From contig JAXLQR010000002.1 in NCBI GenBank assembly GCA_046331545.1, positions 1,674,001 to 1,738,000 of the forward strand: DNA of 64,000 nt. Direction: 5' to 3'. How positions within the stretch are numbered: position 1 is the first letter of the stretch; each line of letters begins with the position of its first letter. The notes below the pieces were generated by a model. That model saw only the letters and a list, made by a program, of their open reading frames with translations. It was not told where the DNA came from and ran no database searches. A program made the translations under genes and the position numbers. The stretch comes from JADJVL01 sp046331545. GTDB taxonomy: Bacteria; Acidobacteriota; Holophagae; Holophagales; Holophagaceae. Positions 20,339 to 29,347 of this stretch are shown here, in pieces.

Positions 20339-21930
20339 GGCTGCGCCCCTACGTCTGGCTGCGGAGCCTCCACGCCAAGCTCTTCCTCGTCACCGCCCTG
20401 GTGACCAGCGTGCTCACCATCGCGGTGGCCTACTCCATCACGAAGAACTCGCGGGTGGAGATCGAGGGCTACTCCCGGAGCCTCGCCCAGCAGGCGGCGC
20501 AGGCGGTGGAGACCGAGATCAACGAGCGCGACCCCCAGTTCCAGAACCCCCGGGCCATCGAGGAGATCCTGGAGAGCATGGCCGGGCAGGACCGGAGCAT
20601 CTTCCAGATCGACGTCTTCCGCCGCTCCCGGGAGGACGCCACGCGCATCGAGCTGGTCACGAGCTCGGGGGACGACGCGTCGGTGGACTGGAGCCAGGAG
20701 CTCGCCCCCCAGCTCGACCTCCGCGAGCCGCGGGCGATCCTGGTGGACCTGACCACGGGGAACAAGGCCTGGAAGATCTTCCAGCCCATCCGGAACAAGG
20801 CCTACGGGCGTCCCAACAGCGGCCTGATCCGCGTCTACTGCGACCTGGAGCGCTGGGAGGACGTGTGGAAGGCCAACCTCCGCCGCACCTACAACACCCT
20901 TCCCCTGGTGCTCCTCGGCGAGTTCATCCTCCTCTACGTCCTGCTCGGGATCTTCGTCCACGACCCCCTGAAGGCCGTCACCGAGGCCATGGGACGCATG
21001 GAGCGCGGGGAGGCCGGCGCCCGGGCGGAGGTGCACCGCAAGGACGAGCTGGGCCTCATCGCCGACCAGTTCAACCTGATGGCCGCCCGGCTGGAGGAGG
21101 CCACCCGGGAGCGCGAGCGGCTCATCGAGGAGATCCAGGGCTTCAACCAGAACCTCCAGGCCCGCATCGACGAGGCCCTGCTCGAGCTGCAGGAGCGCAA
21201 CCGCGAACTGCAGGAGGCCCTGGCGGGCAACTCGATCCTCCGGGAGGAGCTGAGCCAGCAGGAACGCCTCGCGGTGGCCGGCCAGCTCACGGCGGCCTTC
21301 GCCCACGAGGTGGGGACCCCGCTGAACCTCGTGCACGGGCACCTGCAGATGCTGCGGAGCCAGCCGGACCTGCCCGAGAAGGCCCAGGAGCGCCTGAACA
21401 CCATCCACGCCCAGATCCAGCGGGTGGGCGACATCGTGCGCAAGCTGCTGGACGTCACCCGCCGGCCCCAGCTCCACCGGGAGCCGATCCACCTCGGCGC
21501 CCTACTGGAGGAGCTGCAGCGGCTCTGGTCCCCGACCCTGCTCGCCCACCGCGTCGCCGTGAGCGTGGACGTCCCGCCGGACTGCGTCCTGGACGCCGAC
21601 CGCAAGCAGATGGAGCAGCTCTTCATCAATCTCGTGAACAACGCCATGGACGCCATGCCCGGCGGCGGCCTCATCACCGTCGCCGCGGCCCGGGAAGGCT
21701 CCAACGGGGACTGGCGCGTGGAGGTCTCGGACACCGGCAGCGGCATCCCCGCCGCCGTGCTGCCCCAGGTCTTCAAGCCCATGTTCACCACCAAGCCCGA
21801 GGGCAAGGGCACGGGCCTGGGCCTGCCCATCTGCCGCGAGATCGTCCGGGGCCACGGCGGCGAGATCGCCCTCCGCAGCGAGGAGGGACGCGGCACCACC
21901 GTCAGCTTCACGCTGCCCAAGCCGGCCTGA
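20335..21930 (+). CDS. Membrane sensor histidine kinase with HAMP domain
   Basis: 531-aa kinase. The first transmembrane helix is at about residues 13-33, a periplasmic sensor of about 150 residues follows, and the second helix is at about 187-207 (LVLLGEFILLYVLLGIFV). HAMP, a coiled coil (about 255-305), HisKA with His324 in AFAHEVGTPLNLV and HATPase_c (N box NLVNNAMDAMPGGG, G1 SDTGSGIP, F FKPMFTTK, G2 GTGLGLPIC) complete it. The H-box with GTPLN is typical of NtrB/ZraS-like kinases that pair with sigma-54 activators. No response regulator is adjacent, although a sigma-54-type activator lies at 27251. Start: the GTG overlapping the CHAD stop. Confidence 0.9.
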   Translation: MRLRPYVWLRSLHAKLFLVTALVTSVLTIAVAYSITKNSRVEIEGYSRSLAQQAAQAVETEINERDPQFQNPRAIEEILESMAGQDRSIFQIDVFRRSREDATRIELVTSSGDDASVDWSQELAPQLDLREPRAILVDLTTGNKAWKIFQPIRNKAYGRPNSGLIRVYCDLERWEDVWKANLRRTYNTLPLVLLGEFILLYVLLGIFVHDPLKAVTEAMGRMERGEAGARAEVHRKDELGLIADQFNLMAARLEEATRERERLIEEIQGFNQNLQARIDEALLELQERNRELQEALAGNSILREELSQQERLAVAGQLTAAFAHEVGTPLNLVHGHLQMLRSQPDLPEKAQERLNTIHAQIQRVGDIVRKLLDVTRRPQLHREPIHLGALLEELQRLWSPTLLAHRVAVSVDVPPDCVLDADRKQMEQLFINLVNNAMDAMPGGGLITVAAAREGSNGDWRVEVSDTGSGIPAAVLPQVFKPMFTTKPEGKGTGLGLPICREIVRGHGGEIALRSEEGRGTTVSFTLPKPA

Positions 21931-21938
21931 GAACCGCC

Positions 21939-22736
21939 TCAGAGGTCCACGACCTCCACCCGCTCGAGGGGCTCCTCCAGGAAGCGGCCGCCCACCTCCT
22001 GGAGCCGGCTGCCCGCGTCCGTGAGCAGGACCCGCAGGTCCCCCTTCGGCGCGTCGTCGTGGAAGCCCAGGCCCCGCCCGAGGCGCTCCGCCACCGCCCG
22101 CGCCGTGACCTCGCCGCTGTCGATCCAGGCCGTGCCGGGCCGGGCCAGCTCGAAGGCGGACTTTAGCACCGGATAGTGGGTGCAGCCCAGCACCACGGTG
22201 CGGACCTCCGGCGGCAGGGCGGCGAGGTAGCGGCGGCAGACCTCCACGGTGACGGGATCGTCGAGCCAGCCCTCCTCGGCGAGGCCCACCAGCAGCGGGC
22301 AGGCCACGCTGTGGACCGGCTTCCCGGGGGCGCGGCGGCGGATGGCCGCCTCGTAGGCGCCGCTCTGCACCGTGGCCAGGGTCCCCACCACGCCCACCGG
22401 ACCCTCCGCGGCCGCCGCCGCCTCGGCCCCGGGCTCGATCACGCCCACCACGGGCACGGGGCTGGCGGCCTCCAGGGCCGGCAGGCCGTGGGCGGACGCG
22501 GTGTTGCAGGCGATGACCAGGAGCTTGGGGTCGAAGCGCTGGAGGGCCGCGCCCGCCTGGAGGGTGTAGCGCTCGATGGTCCCGTGGCTCTTCGTGCCGT
22601 AGGGGACCCGGGCGGTGTCGCCCAGGTACACGATGTGCTCGTGGGGCAGCAGGCGCCGCAGGGCGTGCACCACGGTCAGCCCGCCGATGCCGCTGTCGAA
22701 GACGCCGATGGGGCGGTTGTCGACGGCGGGGCTCAC
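21939..22736 (-). CDS. murI: Glutamate racemase MurI
   Basis: 265-aa racemase supplying D-glutamate for peptidoglycan. Both catalytic cysteines are present, in VIACNTASAH and VLGCTHYPVLK, with the conserved N-terminal IGVFDSGIGGLTV and YLGDTARVPYGTKS. Length is normal. The GTG start overlaps the stop of prmA (GTGA), so prmA-murI is a two-gene unit. It ends convergent with the sensor kinase. Confidence 0.95.
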   Translation of the reverse strand: MSPAVDNRPIGVFDSGIGGLTVVHALRRLLPHEHIVYLGDTARVPYGTKSHGTIERYTLQAGAALQRFDPKLLVIACNTASAHGLPALEAASPVPVVGVIEPGAEAAAAAEGPVGVVGTLATVQSGAYEAAIRRRAPGKPVHSVACPLLVGLAEEGWLDDPVTVEVCRRYLAALPPEVRTVVLGCTHYPVLKSAFELARPGTAWIDSGEVTARAVAERLGRGLGFHDDAPKGDLRVLLTDAGSRLQEVGGRFLEEPLERVEVVDL

Positions 22737-23587
22737 GGCCGCTCCGCCAGGATGGCGATCCACGCGCCCTCCCGGGCCACCTCCCGGGGCTGGAAGCCCG
22801 CCGTGGCGAGGCTCACCAGGGCCTCGTCCTCCCGCTCCCGGAGGATGCCGCTGGCGATGAGCCGGTGCCCGGGTTCCGTCAGGTCGGCCATGGCGGGGAG
22901 CAGCTCCTGGATGGTCTCCAGGAGGATGTTGGCCAGCAGCAGGGCGTAGGGGCCCTTCACCCTCGGATGGTCCAGGAGGCCGACAAAGTGGGCGAAGGGA
23001 GCCTGCCCGCCCAGGACGCCGGCGTTGAGCTCGATGAACTCCGCCATGGCGGGCCCGCAGTCCGGGTCGTTGTCGAAGGCCGTGATGTCCCGGGCGCCCA
23101 GGAGGAAGGCCGCGAGGGCGAGGATGCCCGTGCCCGCGCCGATGTCGAGGACGGGGCCCCGCAGCTCGCCGCGGTCGGCGAGGCCTTCCAGGAGCCCCAT
23201 GCAGAGCCGCGTGGTTTCGTGGCCCCCGGTGCCGAAGGCGAGGCCGGGGTTCACCACGATGGGCGTGCGGCCCTCGGGCACCGGTCCGCCGTCCCAGAGG
23301 GGCCGGATGTAGAAGCCCCGGCCCACCTCGATGGGGCCGAAGCCCTCCCGGCTTTTGGCCAGCCAGTCCTCGTCGTCGAAGGACTCGGCGGCCTCCAGGA
23401 CGACCCCGGGGAAGGCCGCGAGACCGCCCGGGTCCGGGGCGCGGAGGTCCGGCGGGAAGTAGGCGTAGAAGGCGTGGGGGGGATCCGCGTCGCGGTAGGT
23501 GGCCGAAGCCCCGGCCCCCTGGAGCCAGGCCTCCAGGGCCTCCTCCTGGTCCGGGGGAACACTGAGCCGCCATCGGTGGTGCTGCAT
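22733..23587 (-). CDS. prmA: Ribosomal protein L11 methyltransferase-like PrmA
   Basis: 284-aa SAM-dependent methyltransferase. Visible PrmA features are the N-terminal ferredoxin-like region, the segment NPGLAFGTGGHETTRLC, motif I VLDIGAGTGILALAA, DNDP as the acidic loop and LLANILLETIQELLP, the substrate loop corresponding to NPPY/NILA in the family. It trimethylates L11 in characterised bacteria; loss is usually tolerated. I use the ATG giving MQHHRWRLSV; the preceding codons are GTC/GAG and not starts. The stop overlaps the murI start. A strong hairpin upstream ends the neighbouring leftward transcript. Confidence 0.88.
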   Translation of the reverse strand: MQHHRWRLSVPPDQEEALEAWLQGAGASATYRDADPPHAFYAYFPPDLRAPDPGGLAAFPGVVLEAAESFDDEDWLAKSREGFGPIEVGRGFYIRPLWDGGPVPEGRTPIVVNPGLAFGTGGHETTRLCMGLLEGLADRGELRGPVLDIGAGTGILALAAFLLGARDITAFDNDPDCGPAMAEFIELNAGVLGGQAPFAHFVGLLDHPRVKGPYALLLANILLETIQELLPAMADLTEPGHRLIASGILREREDEALVSLATAGFQPREVAREGAWIAILAERP

Positions 23588-23612
23588 CTCGACCTCGACC
23601 GTCCAGGCTACC

Positions 23613-23643
23613 AAAGGAAGGGGCCGCGCCCGCGGCCCCTTCC
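23613..23643 (-). terminator. Intrinsic terminator downstream of the PHP/Ig-repeat gene
   Basis: A perfect 13-bp GC-rich stem (arms 23616-23628 and 23631-23643) with a 2-base tip. On the minus strand it is followed by TTT. It lies 18 bases beyond the stop of the leftward PHP/Ig-repeat gene and just before prmA, which therefore needs its own promoter or readthrough. Confidence 0.75.
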
Positions 23644-23661
23644 CTCGAACCCGCCGGGGGG

Positions 23662-26600
23662 CTACTGGACCTTCAGGCTCGCGTCGTCGATGACGAAGCT
23701 GGTCTGCAGGGTGCCGCCCTCGACGCCCTCGAAGTACACCCGCACCGTCTGGCCCTTGTAGGCCGAGAGGTCGAAGGTCTTCTGGGCGTACCCGGTGTTC
23801 TTGTTGAGGTTGCTGTAGGTGGCCAGGGTGGCGAGGACGGCGTTGCTGCTGTTGCGCACCTGCACCTTGAGGGTGTCGTAGGCGGTGGTGGTGGTGGTCT
23901 CCGCCGTGTCGACGTGGAGCCAGAACGTCAGGGTCGCCGACGTCGCGGTGCTCGGGATGCTCACCTGCTGGTAGAGCGAGTCGGTGTGGGCGCTGCCGTA
24001 GCCGTTCAGCCAGGCCATCCAGGAGCCGCCGTGGGCGGTCTGGCCCGTGCCGTTGGTGATGACGCCGCTCGTGGCGGTCCAGGTCACGGCCCCGGACTCG
24101 AAGCCGGGATTGCCCAGGAGCTCGGTGGCCACCGGCGTGCCCGCGGTGTAGGCCAGCGTGAGGTTGTAGGGCACGGTGGTGCTGGAGCCGCTGTAGCTGA
24201 TGACCTGGGCGTAGACGGTCCTGGCCGCGGCGCCGTTGGTCCAGGTCAGGGACTCGGTGCTGGTGCCGCTGGTGGAGGACGCGAGCGTGGTCCCCGCGGA
24301 ATCCAGCAGGTAGAGGTCGTAGTCCGCGGTGGAGGGGCCCGTCATGCCGAGGGTGAGCTTCTCGTTGGCGTTGAGGCTGAGGGCGAAGTGGTCCTTGTCC
24401 GTGGTGTTGCCCATGGTGCCGGTGATGCCGGTGTAGGTGCGGGCCACCACGTTCGCGGTGCCGAGGGTGCCGTTGGACTCCACCTCGGTGAAGGTGGTGC
24501 TGGAGCCGTTGACGGTCAGCGTGGCGTTGCCGGAGGTGGCGCTGCCGGCGCTGTTGCTCACCACGACGCTGAAGGCGGACCCGCTGTCGGCGGTCGTGGT
24601 GGCCGGCGTGGTGTAGGAGGCGGCGGTGGCTCCGCTGATGGCGGTGCCGTTCTTGCGCCACTGGTAGGTGAAGGGCGAGGTGCCCGAGGCCGCCACGGTG
24701 AAGGTGGCGGTGGCGCCGGCGGTGACGGTCTGGCTCGCGGGCTGGGTGGTGATGGTCGGCGCGGTCGCCGCCGCGTTCACCGTCAGGGTCGCGCTGCTCG
24801 ACGTCGCGCTGCCGGCGCTGTTGGAGACCACGCAGCGGAAGGTGGCGCCGCTGTCGGCGGTGGTGGTGGCCGGCGTGGTGTAGGACGCGGCGGTGGCGCC
24901 GGCGATGGCGGCGCCGTTCTTCTGCCACTGGTAGGACATCGGCGCCGTGCCCGTGGCCGCCACCGTGAAGGTGGCCGTGGCGCCGGCGGTGACCGTGACG
25001 CTGGCCGGCTGGGTGGTGATGGCGGGAGCGGTGGCCGCGGCGTTCACCGTCAGGGTGGCCGGGTTCGACGTCGCGCTGCCGGCGCTGTTGGTGACCACGC
25101 AACGGAAGGTGGCGCCGCTGTCGGCGGTGGCGGTGGCGGGCGTCGTGTAGGAGGCCGCGGTGGCGCCGGAGATCGCCGCGCCGTTCTTCTGCCACTGGTA
25201 GGCCAGGGGCGCCGTTCCGGAGGCCGTGACGCTGAAGGTGGCGGTGGCCGGCGCCGTCACGGTCGCGTTGGCGGGCTGGCCCGTGATGGCCGGCGCCGTG
25301 GCCCCGCCGCTGCCCTGGGTGACCCAGACCGGCGCCGAGAAGAGCTTGTCTCCGTTGGCCTGGGTGACGATCGCGTAGTAGAAGTGGTCGCCCGCCGCCG
25401 GGGTGAAGGCATAGGTGTCGGTGCCCTCCGTGAGCTGGGTGACGGTGCCGTTGCGGCCCGGGACGCCCTCGAAGAACTGGATGCGGGAGGCGGTCTGGCC
25501 CGAGGTGCTGGCGTAGTTGGCGACGAGGGTGAGCGTTCCGGCGTTCGAGAACGCCTCCCCCATCACGTGCCCGTTGGCGGTGAGCACGAGCTGGCCGGCC
25601 TTGTCCTCGGTGGCGAACACGCGGCGGGCCTTCACCGCGTCCAGGAAGGACTGCAGGGTGAGGGCCGTGCCCGTGGGGATCAGGACGCCGGTGCGGTTGC
25701 GGTAGCTCAGGCCCCAGTTGGCGCAGTGGTTGTCCTGGTCCGTGGTGGGCGCCACGTGGTAGCCGCGCTCGAGGAGGATGTTCCAGGCGCTGGCGTAGCT
25801 GCTGTGGCCCGTCTCGGTCTCGGTGGTGTTGGTGGAGAAGGCCGAGGTGTTCATCACCTCGCAGAGCGCCATCACCTCGGCCCCGTTGGCGTCGAACGCC
25901 AGGTTGGTGCCGCCGACGACGAACTGGCCGCTGGTCTTGGGGTGGTTGAACTGCCCGATCCACCCGCGCTGCTTCATCAGGGCGTACATGGCCGCGTAGT
26001 CGCTCTTGGGCACGTAGTAGTCGCCCGTCAGGAGGCCGCCGGCGCCGTGCTCCCAGGTGGCGAGGCCGTCGGGGTTGAGGAGGTTCATGTGGCCGCCGTT
26101 GGTGATCACGCCCCACTCGTTGCCGTAGAGGGCCATGAAGTCCGGGTGGGCCGACCGGTAGCTGGCGGCCAGCGACTGGCCGCTCTGCCAGAGGTTGCGG
26201 GCGGCGACGGTGTCCGCCGAGGTGTTCTCGCTGGTGGAGCCGTCGTACATGTGGTTGTGCTCGGAGGCCAGCAGGAAGTCGCCGCCGGCCTGCACCCGCA
26301 TCATGTCGAAGGCCTCGGTGGGCCCCTGGGTCCCGGCCTGGGGCGTCTCCGCGCCGGAGCAGCTGCCCACGGGAGTCCCGCCGTCCGAGTGGTTGGTCTG
26401 GCTGTGCATGTTGCCGTAGTAGATGGTGTAGGGCAGCGAGGCCGTGGCCGGGCGCGAAGCCATGGCCCCGCCCTCCTTGGCCGGCGCGGCCGCGGCGGCC
26501 TCGCCCTGCCGGGCGCCCACGGGCAGCGGGGCCCGAGGCGACACCGAGGGGGCCGGCACGCGGCCCACCTGGATCACGGCCTCCTGGACCTCGAGGTCGT

Positions 26601-27066
26601 CCCCCGCCCGGGCCAGGCGGGGCTCGACGCGGGCGTCCACGGCGCCGCCCGGGGCGGTGCGGTACTCCGCCTCCTCCGTGGGCGCCGCGCTCAGGCGCAG
26701 GGTGTAGAAGCCGTGCCGCAGGAACTGGCCGCTCTCGCCCCGGCCGTCCCAGGCGATCTCCCGCAGCCCGCGCCCCTGCACCAGGGGCGCCTCCCCGTGC
26801 CAGCGGCGGACCACCTCGCCGGCGCCGTTCACCAGTTCCAGGCGCCAGCTCGCCCAGGTGGACGCCTCGGCGTCCGGGAAACTGAAGGCCACCTTGAAGG
26901 TGCGCGCGAGGGCGCCGCGCTCCCCGGCGAAGGGCGCGAAGAGCATCGCCTCGAACTCATGGTGGTCCGGGTGCACCTTCGCCTGGGCCCGCGGGCCTTC
27001 CTGGCCCTGGGCGGCCGCGGCCAGGAGAAGGCCGAGGGCCGTGAGGAGGCGGTGGGCTGCGCGCAT
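23662..27066 (-). CDS. Secreted PHP-type phosphoesterase-like protein with three Ig-like repeats
   Basis: 1134-aa exported protein. Signal peptide about 1-21 (LLTALGLLLAAAAQG); a FlgD-like strand region near 100-135 (IAWDGRGESGQFLRHGFYTL); a PHP-like metal-binding domain about 213-500 (YYGNMHSQTNHSDG, SEHNHMYDG, QFNHPKTSG, TTDQDNHCANWG carry the His/Asp ligands); a beta domain; three 89-residue Ig-like repeats (590-856); a PPC-type domain (about 857-960); and a C-terminal jelly-roll domain. PHP proteins of this kind are hydrolases of unknown substrate; the Ig, PPC and jelly-roll parts suggest binding to surface polymers. A sigma-54-type activator gene lies immediately upstream in the same direction. 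A terminator follows. Confidence 0.8.
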   Translation of the reverse strand: MRAAHRLLTALGLLLAAAAQGQEGPRAQAKVHPDHHEFEAMLFAPFAGERGALARTFKVAFSFPDAEASTWASWRLELVNGAGEVVRRWHGEAPLVQGRGLREIAWDGRGESGQFLRHGFYTLRLSAAPTEEAEYRTAPGGAVDARVEPRLARAGDDLEVQEAVIQVGRVPAPSVSPRAPLPVGARQGEAAAAAPAKEGGAMASRPATASLPYTIYYGNMHSQTNHSDGGTPVGSCSGAETPQAGTQGPTEAFDMMRVQAGGDFLLASEHNHMYDGSTSENTSADTVAARNLWQSGQSLAASYRSAHPDFMALYGNEWGVITNGGHMNLLNPDGLATWEHGAGGLLTGDYYVPKSDYAAMYALMKQRGWIGQFNHPKTSGQFVVGGTNLAFDANGAEVMALCEVMNTSAFSTNTTETETGHSSYASAWNILLERGYHVAPTTDQDNHCANWGLSYRNRTGVLIPTGTALTLQSFLDAVKARRVFATEDKAGQLVLTANGHVMGEAFSNAGTLTLVANYASTSGQTASRIQFFEGVPGRNGTVTQLTEGTDTYAFTPAAGDHFYYAIVTQANGDKLFSAPVWVTQGSGGATAPAITGQPANATVTAPATATFSVTASGTAPLAYQWQKNGAAISGATAASYTTPATATADSGATFRCVVTNSAGSATSNPATLTVNAAATAPAITTQPASVTVTAGATATFTVAATGTAPMSYQWQKNGAAIAGATAASYTTPATTTADSGATFRCVVSNSAGSATSSSATLTVNAAATAPTITTQPASQTVTAGATATFTVAASGTSPFTYQWRKNGTAISGATAASYTTPATTTADSGSAFSVVVSNSAGSATSGNATLTVNGSSTTFTEVESNGTLGTANVVARTYTGITGTMGNTTDKDHFALSLNANEKLTLGMTGPSTADYDLYLLDSAGTTLASSTSGTSTESLTWTNGAAARTVYAQVISYSGSSTTVPYNLTLAYTAGTPVATELLGNPGFESGAVTWTATSGVITNGTGQTAHGGSWMAWLNGYGSAHTDSLYQQVSIPSTATSATLTFWLHVDTAETTTTTAYDTLKVQVRNSSNAVLATLATYSNLNKNTGYAQKTFDLSAYKGQTVRVYFEGVEGGTLQTSFVIDDASLKVQ
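24499..25299 (-). repeat. Three tandem 267-bp units encoding Ig-like domains
   Basis: Units at 25033-25299, 24766-25032 and 24499-24765 are each exactly 89 codons long, from TAPAIT/TAPTIT to VNAAA/VNGSS. They share segments such as SGATAASYTTPAT and NSAGSAT nearly unchanged. Equal length and near-identity point to recent in-frame duplication. Units 1 and 2 carry a Cys (FRCVV) that unit 3 lacks (FSVVV). Confidence 0.9.
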
Positions 27067-27250
27067 GGGGTCTCCCTATCTTTTTCCTTAGAAAAAGGAT
27101 CCGGGACCCCCGCGGCCGAGCGGGTTAAATGATGTTAATTCTTCGAAACATGACGCATAAAACCGAAGGCGCGTTCGCATACTATGCATGCGCCCGTCGC
27201 TTCATCGGGCCAGCCTGCCGGGGGATGGGAATTCCTTGTCCCTGTCGGGC
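27067..27250 (-). promoter_or_regulatory. AT-rich upstream region of the PHP/Ig-repeat gene
   Basis: 184 bases between the activator stop and the secreted-protein start, much richer in A/T than its surroundings. It holds a 7-bp inverted repeat CTTTTTC-N4-GAAAAAG at 27080-27097, directly before the ribosome-binding site GGGAG, and a short palindrome GCATACTATGC near 27177-27187. These are candidate regulatory sites; no convincing GG-N10-GC sigma-54 element was found. Confidence 0.4.
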
Positions 27251-28708
27251 TCAGGGCTCCGCCTCGCCGGGCTCGTCCCCGGGGTCCTCCAGGTCCAGCC
27301 GCTTCATCTTCTCGAGGAAGGTGGTCCGCTTGAGGCCGAGCAGCTCCGCCGCGCGCTTCTTGTTGCCGCGGGTGATGGCGAGGCTCTGGAGCATGAGCTT
27401 CTTCTCCACGTCGGAGACCACCTGGTTCAGGTCGAGCCCCTCGGGCGGCAGGTCCAGGGGCAGCGCGCCCGGGCCCGCGGCCTCCACGGGCACCTCGGGC
27501 ATGGGCAGCGCGTCCCCTTCGGCGGCCGGCAGGGGCCGGCCCGGCTCGGCGCCGAGGAACAGGAAGTCCTCCCGGGTGAGCACGGGCCGACGCCCGCTCA
27601 GCACGATGGCCCGCTCGATGGCGTTCTCGAGCTGGCGCACGTTGCCCGGCCAGGGGTGCGCCATGAGCTGGGGATCCACCGAAGGATGCAGCGCCTTCGG
27701 GTAGAGGCCGTGCTCCCGCGCCTTGCGGTTGAGGAAGTGCTGGGCGAGGAAGGGCACCTCCTCCCGCCGCGCCCGCAGGGGCGGCAGGTGGATGGGCACC
27801 ACGTCCAGGCGGTAGAGCAGGTCCTCCCGGAACTTGCCCTCCTTCACCCGGGCCCACAGGTCCTCGTTGGTGGCGGCGACCACGCGCACGTCCACCTTCA
27901 CGGGGCCGCCGCCGCCCAGGGGCTGCACCTCCCGTTCCTGCAGGGCCCGCAGCAGCCGCACCTGCGCGGCCATGGACATGGTGCTGACCTCGTCGAGGAA
28001 GAGGGTGCCGCCGTCGGCCTCCTGGAACTTGCCCGGCGTGTCCTTGCGGGCGTCGGTGAAGGCGCCCCTGGTGTAGCCGAAGAGCTCGGACTCGATGAGG
28101 TTCTCGGGGATGGCGCCGCAGTGCACCGCCACGAAGGGGGCCGAGGCCTGCGGGCTCATGCGGTGGATGGCGCGGGCCACGATCTCCTTGCCGGTGCCGC
28201 TCTCGCCGATGAGCAGGACCGTGGCCTTGGTGGCCGCCGCGGCCCGGGCCTTGGCCACGACGTCCTGCATCGCGGCGCTGAGGCCCACGAGGCCGAGCTG
28301 CAGGGTCTGGGACGCGGAAAGGGGGGGCGCTGCGGCCGCGTTCGGCCGCAGGCCCGGGGTCGGGGGATCCTCGCCGCGCACCTCCCACCGGACGGAGCCC
28401 AGGCGGCTCCAGGCGGCGAGCTGCCCCGCGCTCAGGGGCGGGGCCCCGGGCCGGCGGAGGAGCACGATGGGCAGGGCGCCGACCTCGGCGGCGCCGCGGA
28501 TCAGCGAGGGCGGCGGCTCGGCGGCGTCCGCGCTCACGGCCCACAGGTCCGTCTCCGAAGGCGGAAGGGCCGGGGCGGCCCCGCGGTCCACGCTGACCTC
28601 CCAGGCGTGGGCCCACCGGTGCTCCAGCCCGAGCGAGTCATCGCCGAGCGTGGACCAGTGGAGTCGGGGCAGGGTCGGGGTCAAGTTGGCGGGCCGGAGT
28701 CCTCCCAA
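27251..28708 (-). CDS. Sigma-54-type AAA+ transcriptional activator, Fis-family C-terminus
   Basis: 485-aa regulator. The N-terminal region (1-135) has no recognisable receiver. The AAA+ domain (about 138-370) has Walker A GESGTGKE, Walker B GGTLFLDEV, the R-finger region and the WPGNVRQLENAIER segment. A Fis-type helix-turn-helix ends the protein (NKKRAAELLGLKRTTFLEKMKRL). The loop that contacts sigma-54 reads GAFTDA (residues 215-220) instead of GAFTGA, a variant known in some activators that may not need sigma-54. It lies directly upstream of the PHP/Ig-repeat gene in the same direction, its likeliest local target. It is divergent from the thioredoxin-like pair. Confidence 0.9.
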   Translation of the reverse strand: MGGLRPANLTPTLPRLHWSTLGDDSLGLEHRWAHAWEVSVDRGAAPALPPSETDLWAVSADAAEPPPSLIRGAAEVGALPIVLLRRPGAPPLSAGQLAAWSRLGSVRWEVRGEDPPTPGLRPNAAAAPPLSASQTLQLGLVGLSAAMQDVVAKARAAAATKATVLLIGESGTGKEIVARAIHRMSPQASAPFVAVHCGAIPENLIESELFGYTRGAFTDARKDTPGKFQEADGGTLFLDEVSTMSMAAQVRLLRALQEREVQPLGGGGPVKVDVRVVAATNEDLWARVKEGKFREDLLYRLDVVPIHLPPLRARREEVPFLAQHFLNRKAREHGLYPKALHPSVDPQLMAHPWPGNVRQLENAIERAIVLSGRRPVLTREDFLFLGAEPGRPLPAAEGDALPMPEVPVEAAGPGALPLDLPPEGLDLNQVVSDVEKKLMLQSLAITRGNKKRAAELLGLKRTTFLEKMKRLDLEDPGDEPGEAEP

Positions 28709-28789
28709 GCCTCGCGGAAGGGACCGCGCGGATCAAGAGCGCGGAGGGCCGCCCCGCCGCGATAGACTGGCCCTTCCGCGGGAAACGCC

Positions 28790-29335
28790 ATGGCCCTCCT
28801 CGAATCCACGATGGTCCCCCTCGGCAGCCCCTGCCCGCCCTTCGACCTGCCCGGCGTGGACGGCCGGCGCCATCGCCGCGACGACTTCACCGCCCCGGCC
28901 CTGCTGGTGGTGGTGATGTGCAACCACTGCCCCTACGTGCAGGCGGTGGACGACCGCATCGACGCCCTGGCCCGCGACTATGCCGGGCGCTGCGACGTGG
29001 TGGCCCTCAATCCCAACGACGCGGCGGCCTATCCCGAGGACGGCTTCGAGGCCATGAAGGCCCGCGCCCGGGCCAAGGGCTACGCGTTCCCCTACCTCCA
29101 CGACGAGGACCAGGCCGTGGCCCGGGCCTTCGGGGCCGTGTGCACCCCGGACTTCTTCCTCTACGACGCCCACCGCCGCCTGGCCTACCGCGGGCGCCTG
29201 GACGACAGCTGGAAGGATCCCGCGGCGGTCCGCCGCCGCGACCTGCGGGAGGCCCTGGACGCGGTGCTGGCGGGCCGCGCGCCCTCCCCGGAGCAGAAGC
29301 CCAGCATGGGCTGCTCCATCAAGTGGAAACCCTGA
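28790..29335 (+). CDS. Thioredoxin-like/AhpC-TSA family protein, cytoplasmic
   Basis: 181-aa thioredoxin-fold protein with no signal peptide. The CxxC site is Cys44-Asn-His-Cys47 in VMCNHCPYV; the cis-Pro segment is VCTPDFFLYD, and the chain ends in GCSIKWKP. Family members are annotated as redoxins; the substrate is unknown. It is followed 12 bases later by a secreted paralog sharing NHCPYV/TQCPYV, KGYAFPYL, CTPDFFL, AYRGR and GCSIKWK. A TAGACT hexamer 24 bases before the ATG (28761-28766) could be its -10 element. Confidence 0.85.
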   Translation: MALLESTMVPLGSPCPPFDLPGVDGRRHRRDDFTAPALLVVVMCNHCPYVQAVDDRIDALARDYAGRCDVVALNPNDAAAYPEDGFEAMKARARAKGYAFPYLHDEDQAVARAFGAVCTPDFFLYDAHRRLAYRGRLDDSWKDPAAVRRRDLREALDAVLAGRAPSPEQKPSMGCSIKWKP

Positions 29336-29347
29336 CCCGGAGTCCCC

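Noticed and set aside
27067..27250. Possible -24/-12 sigma-54 promoter for the PHP/Ig-repeat gene (TGGCCCGATGAAGC on the minus strand).
   Set aside because: The GG and GC elements are 9 rather than 10 bases apart and the -12 half is poor.
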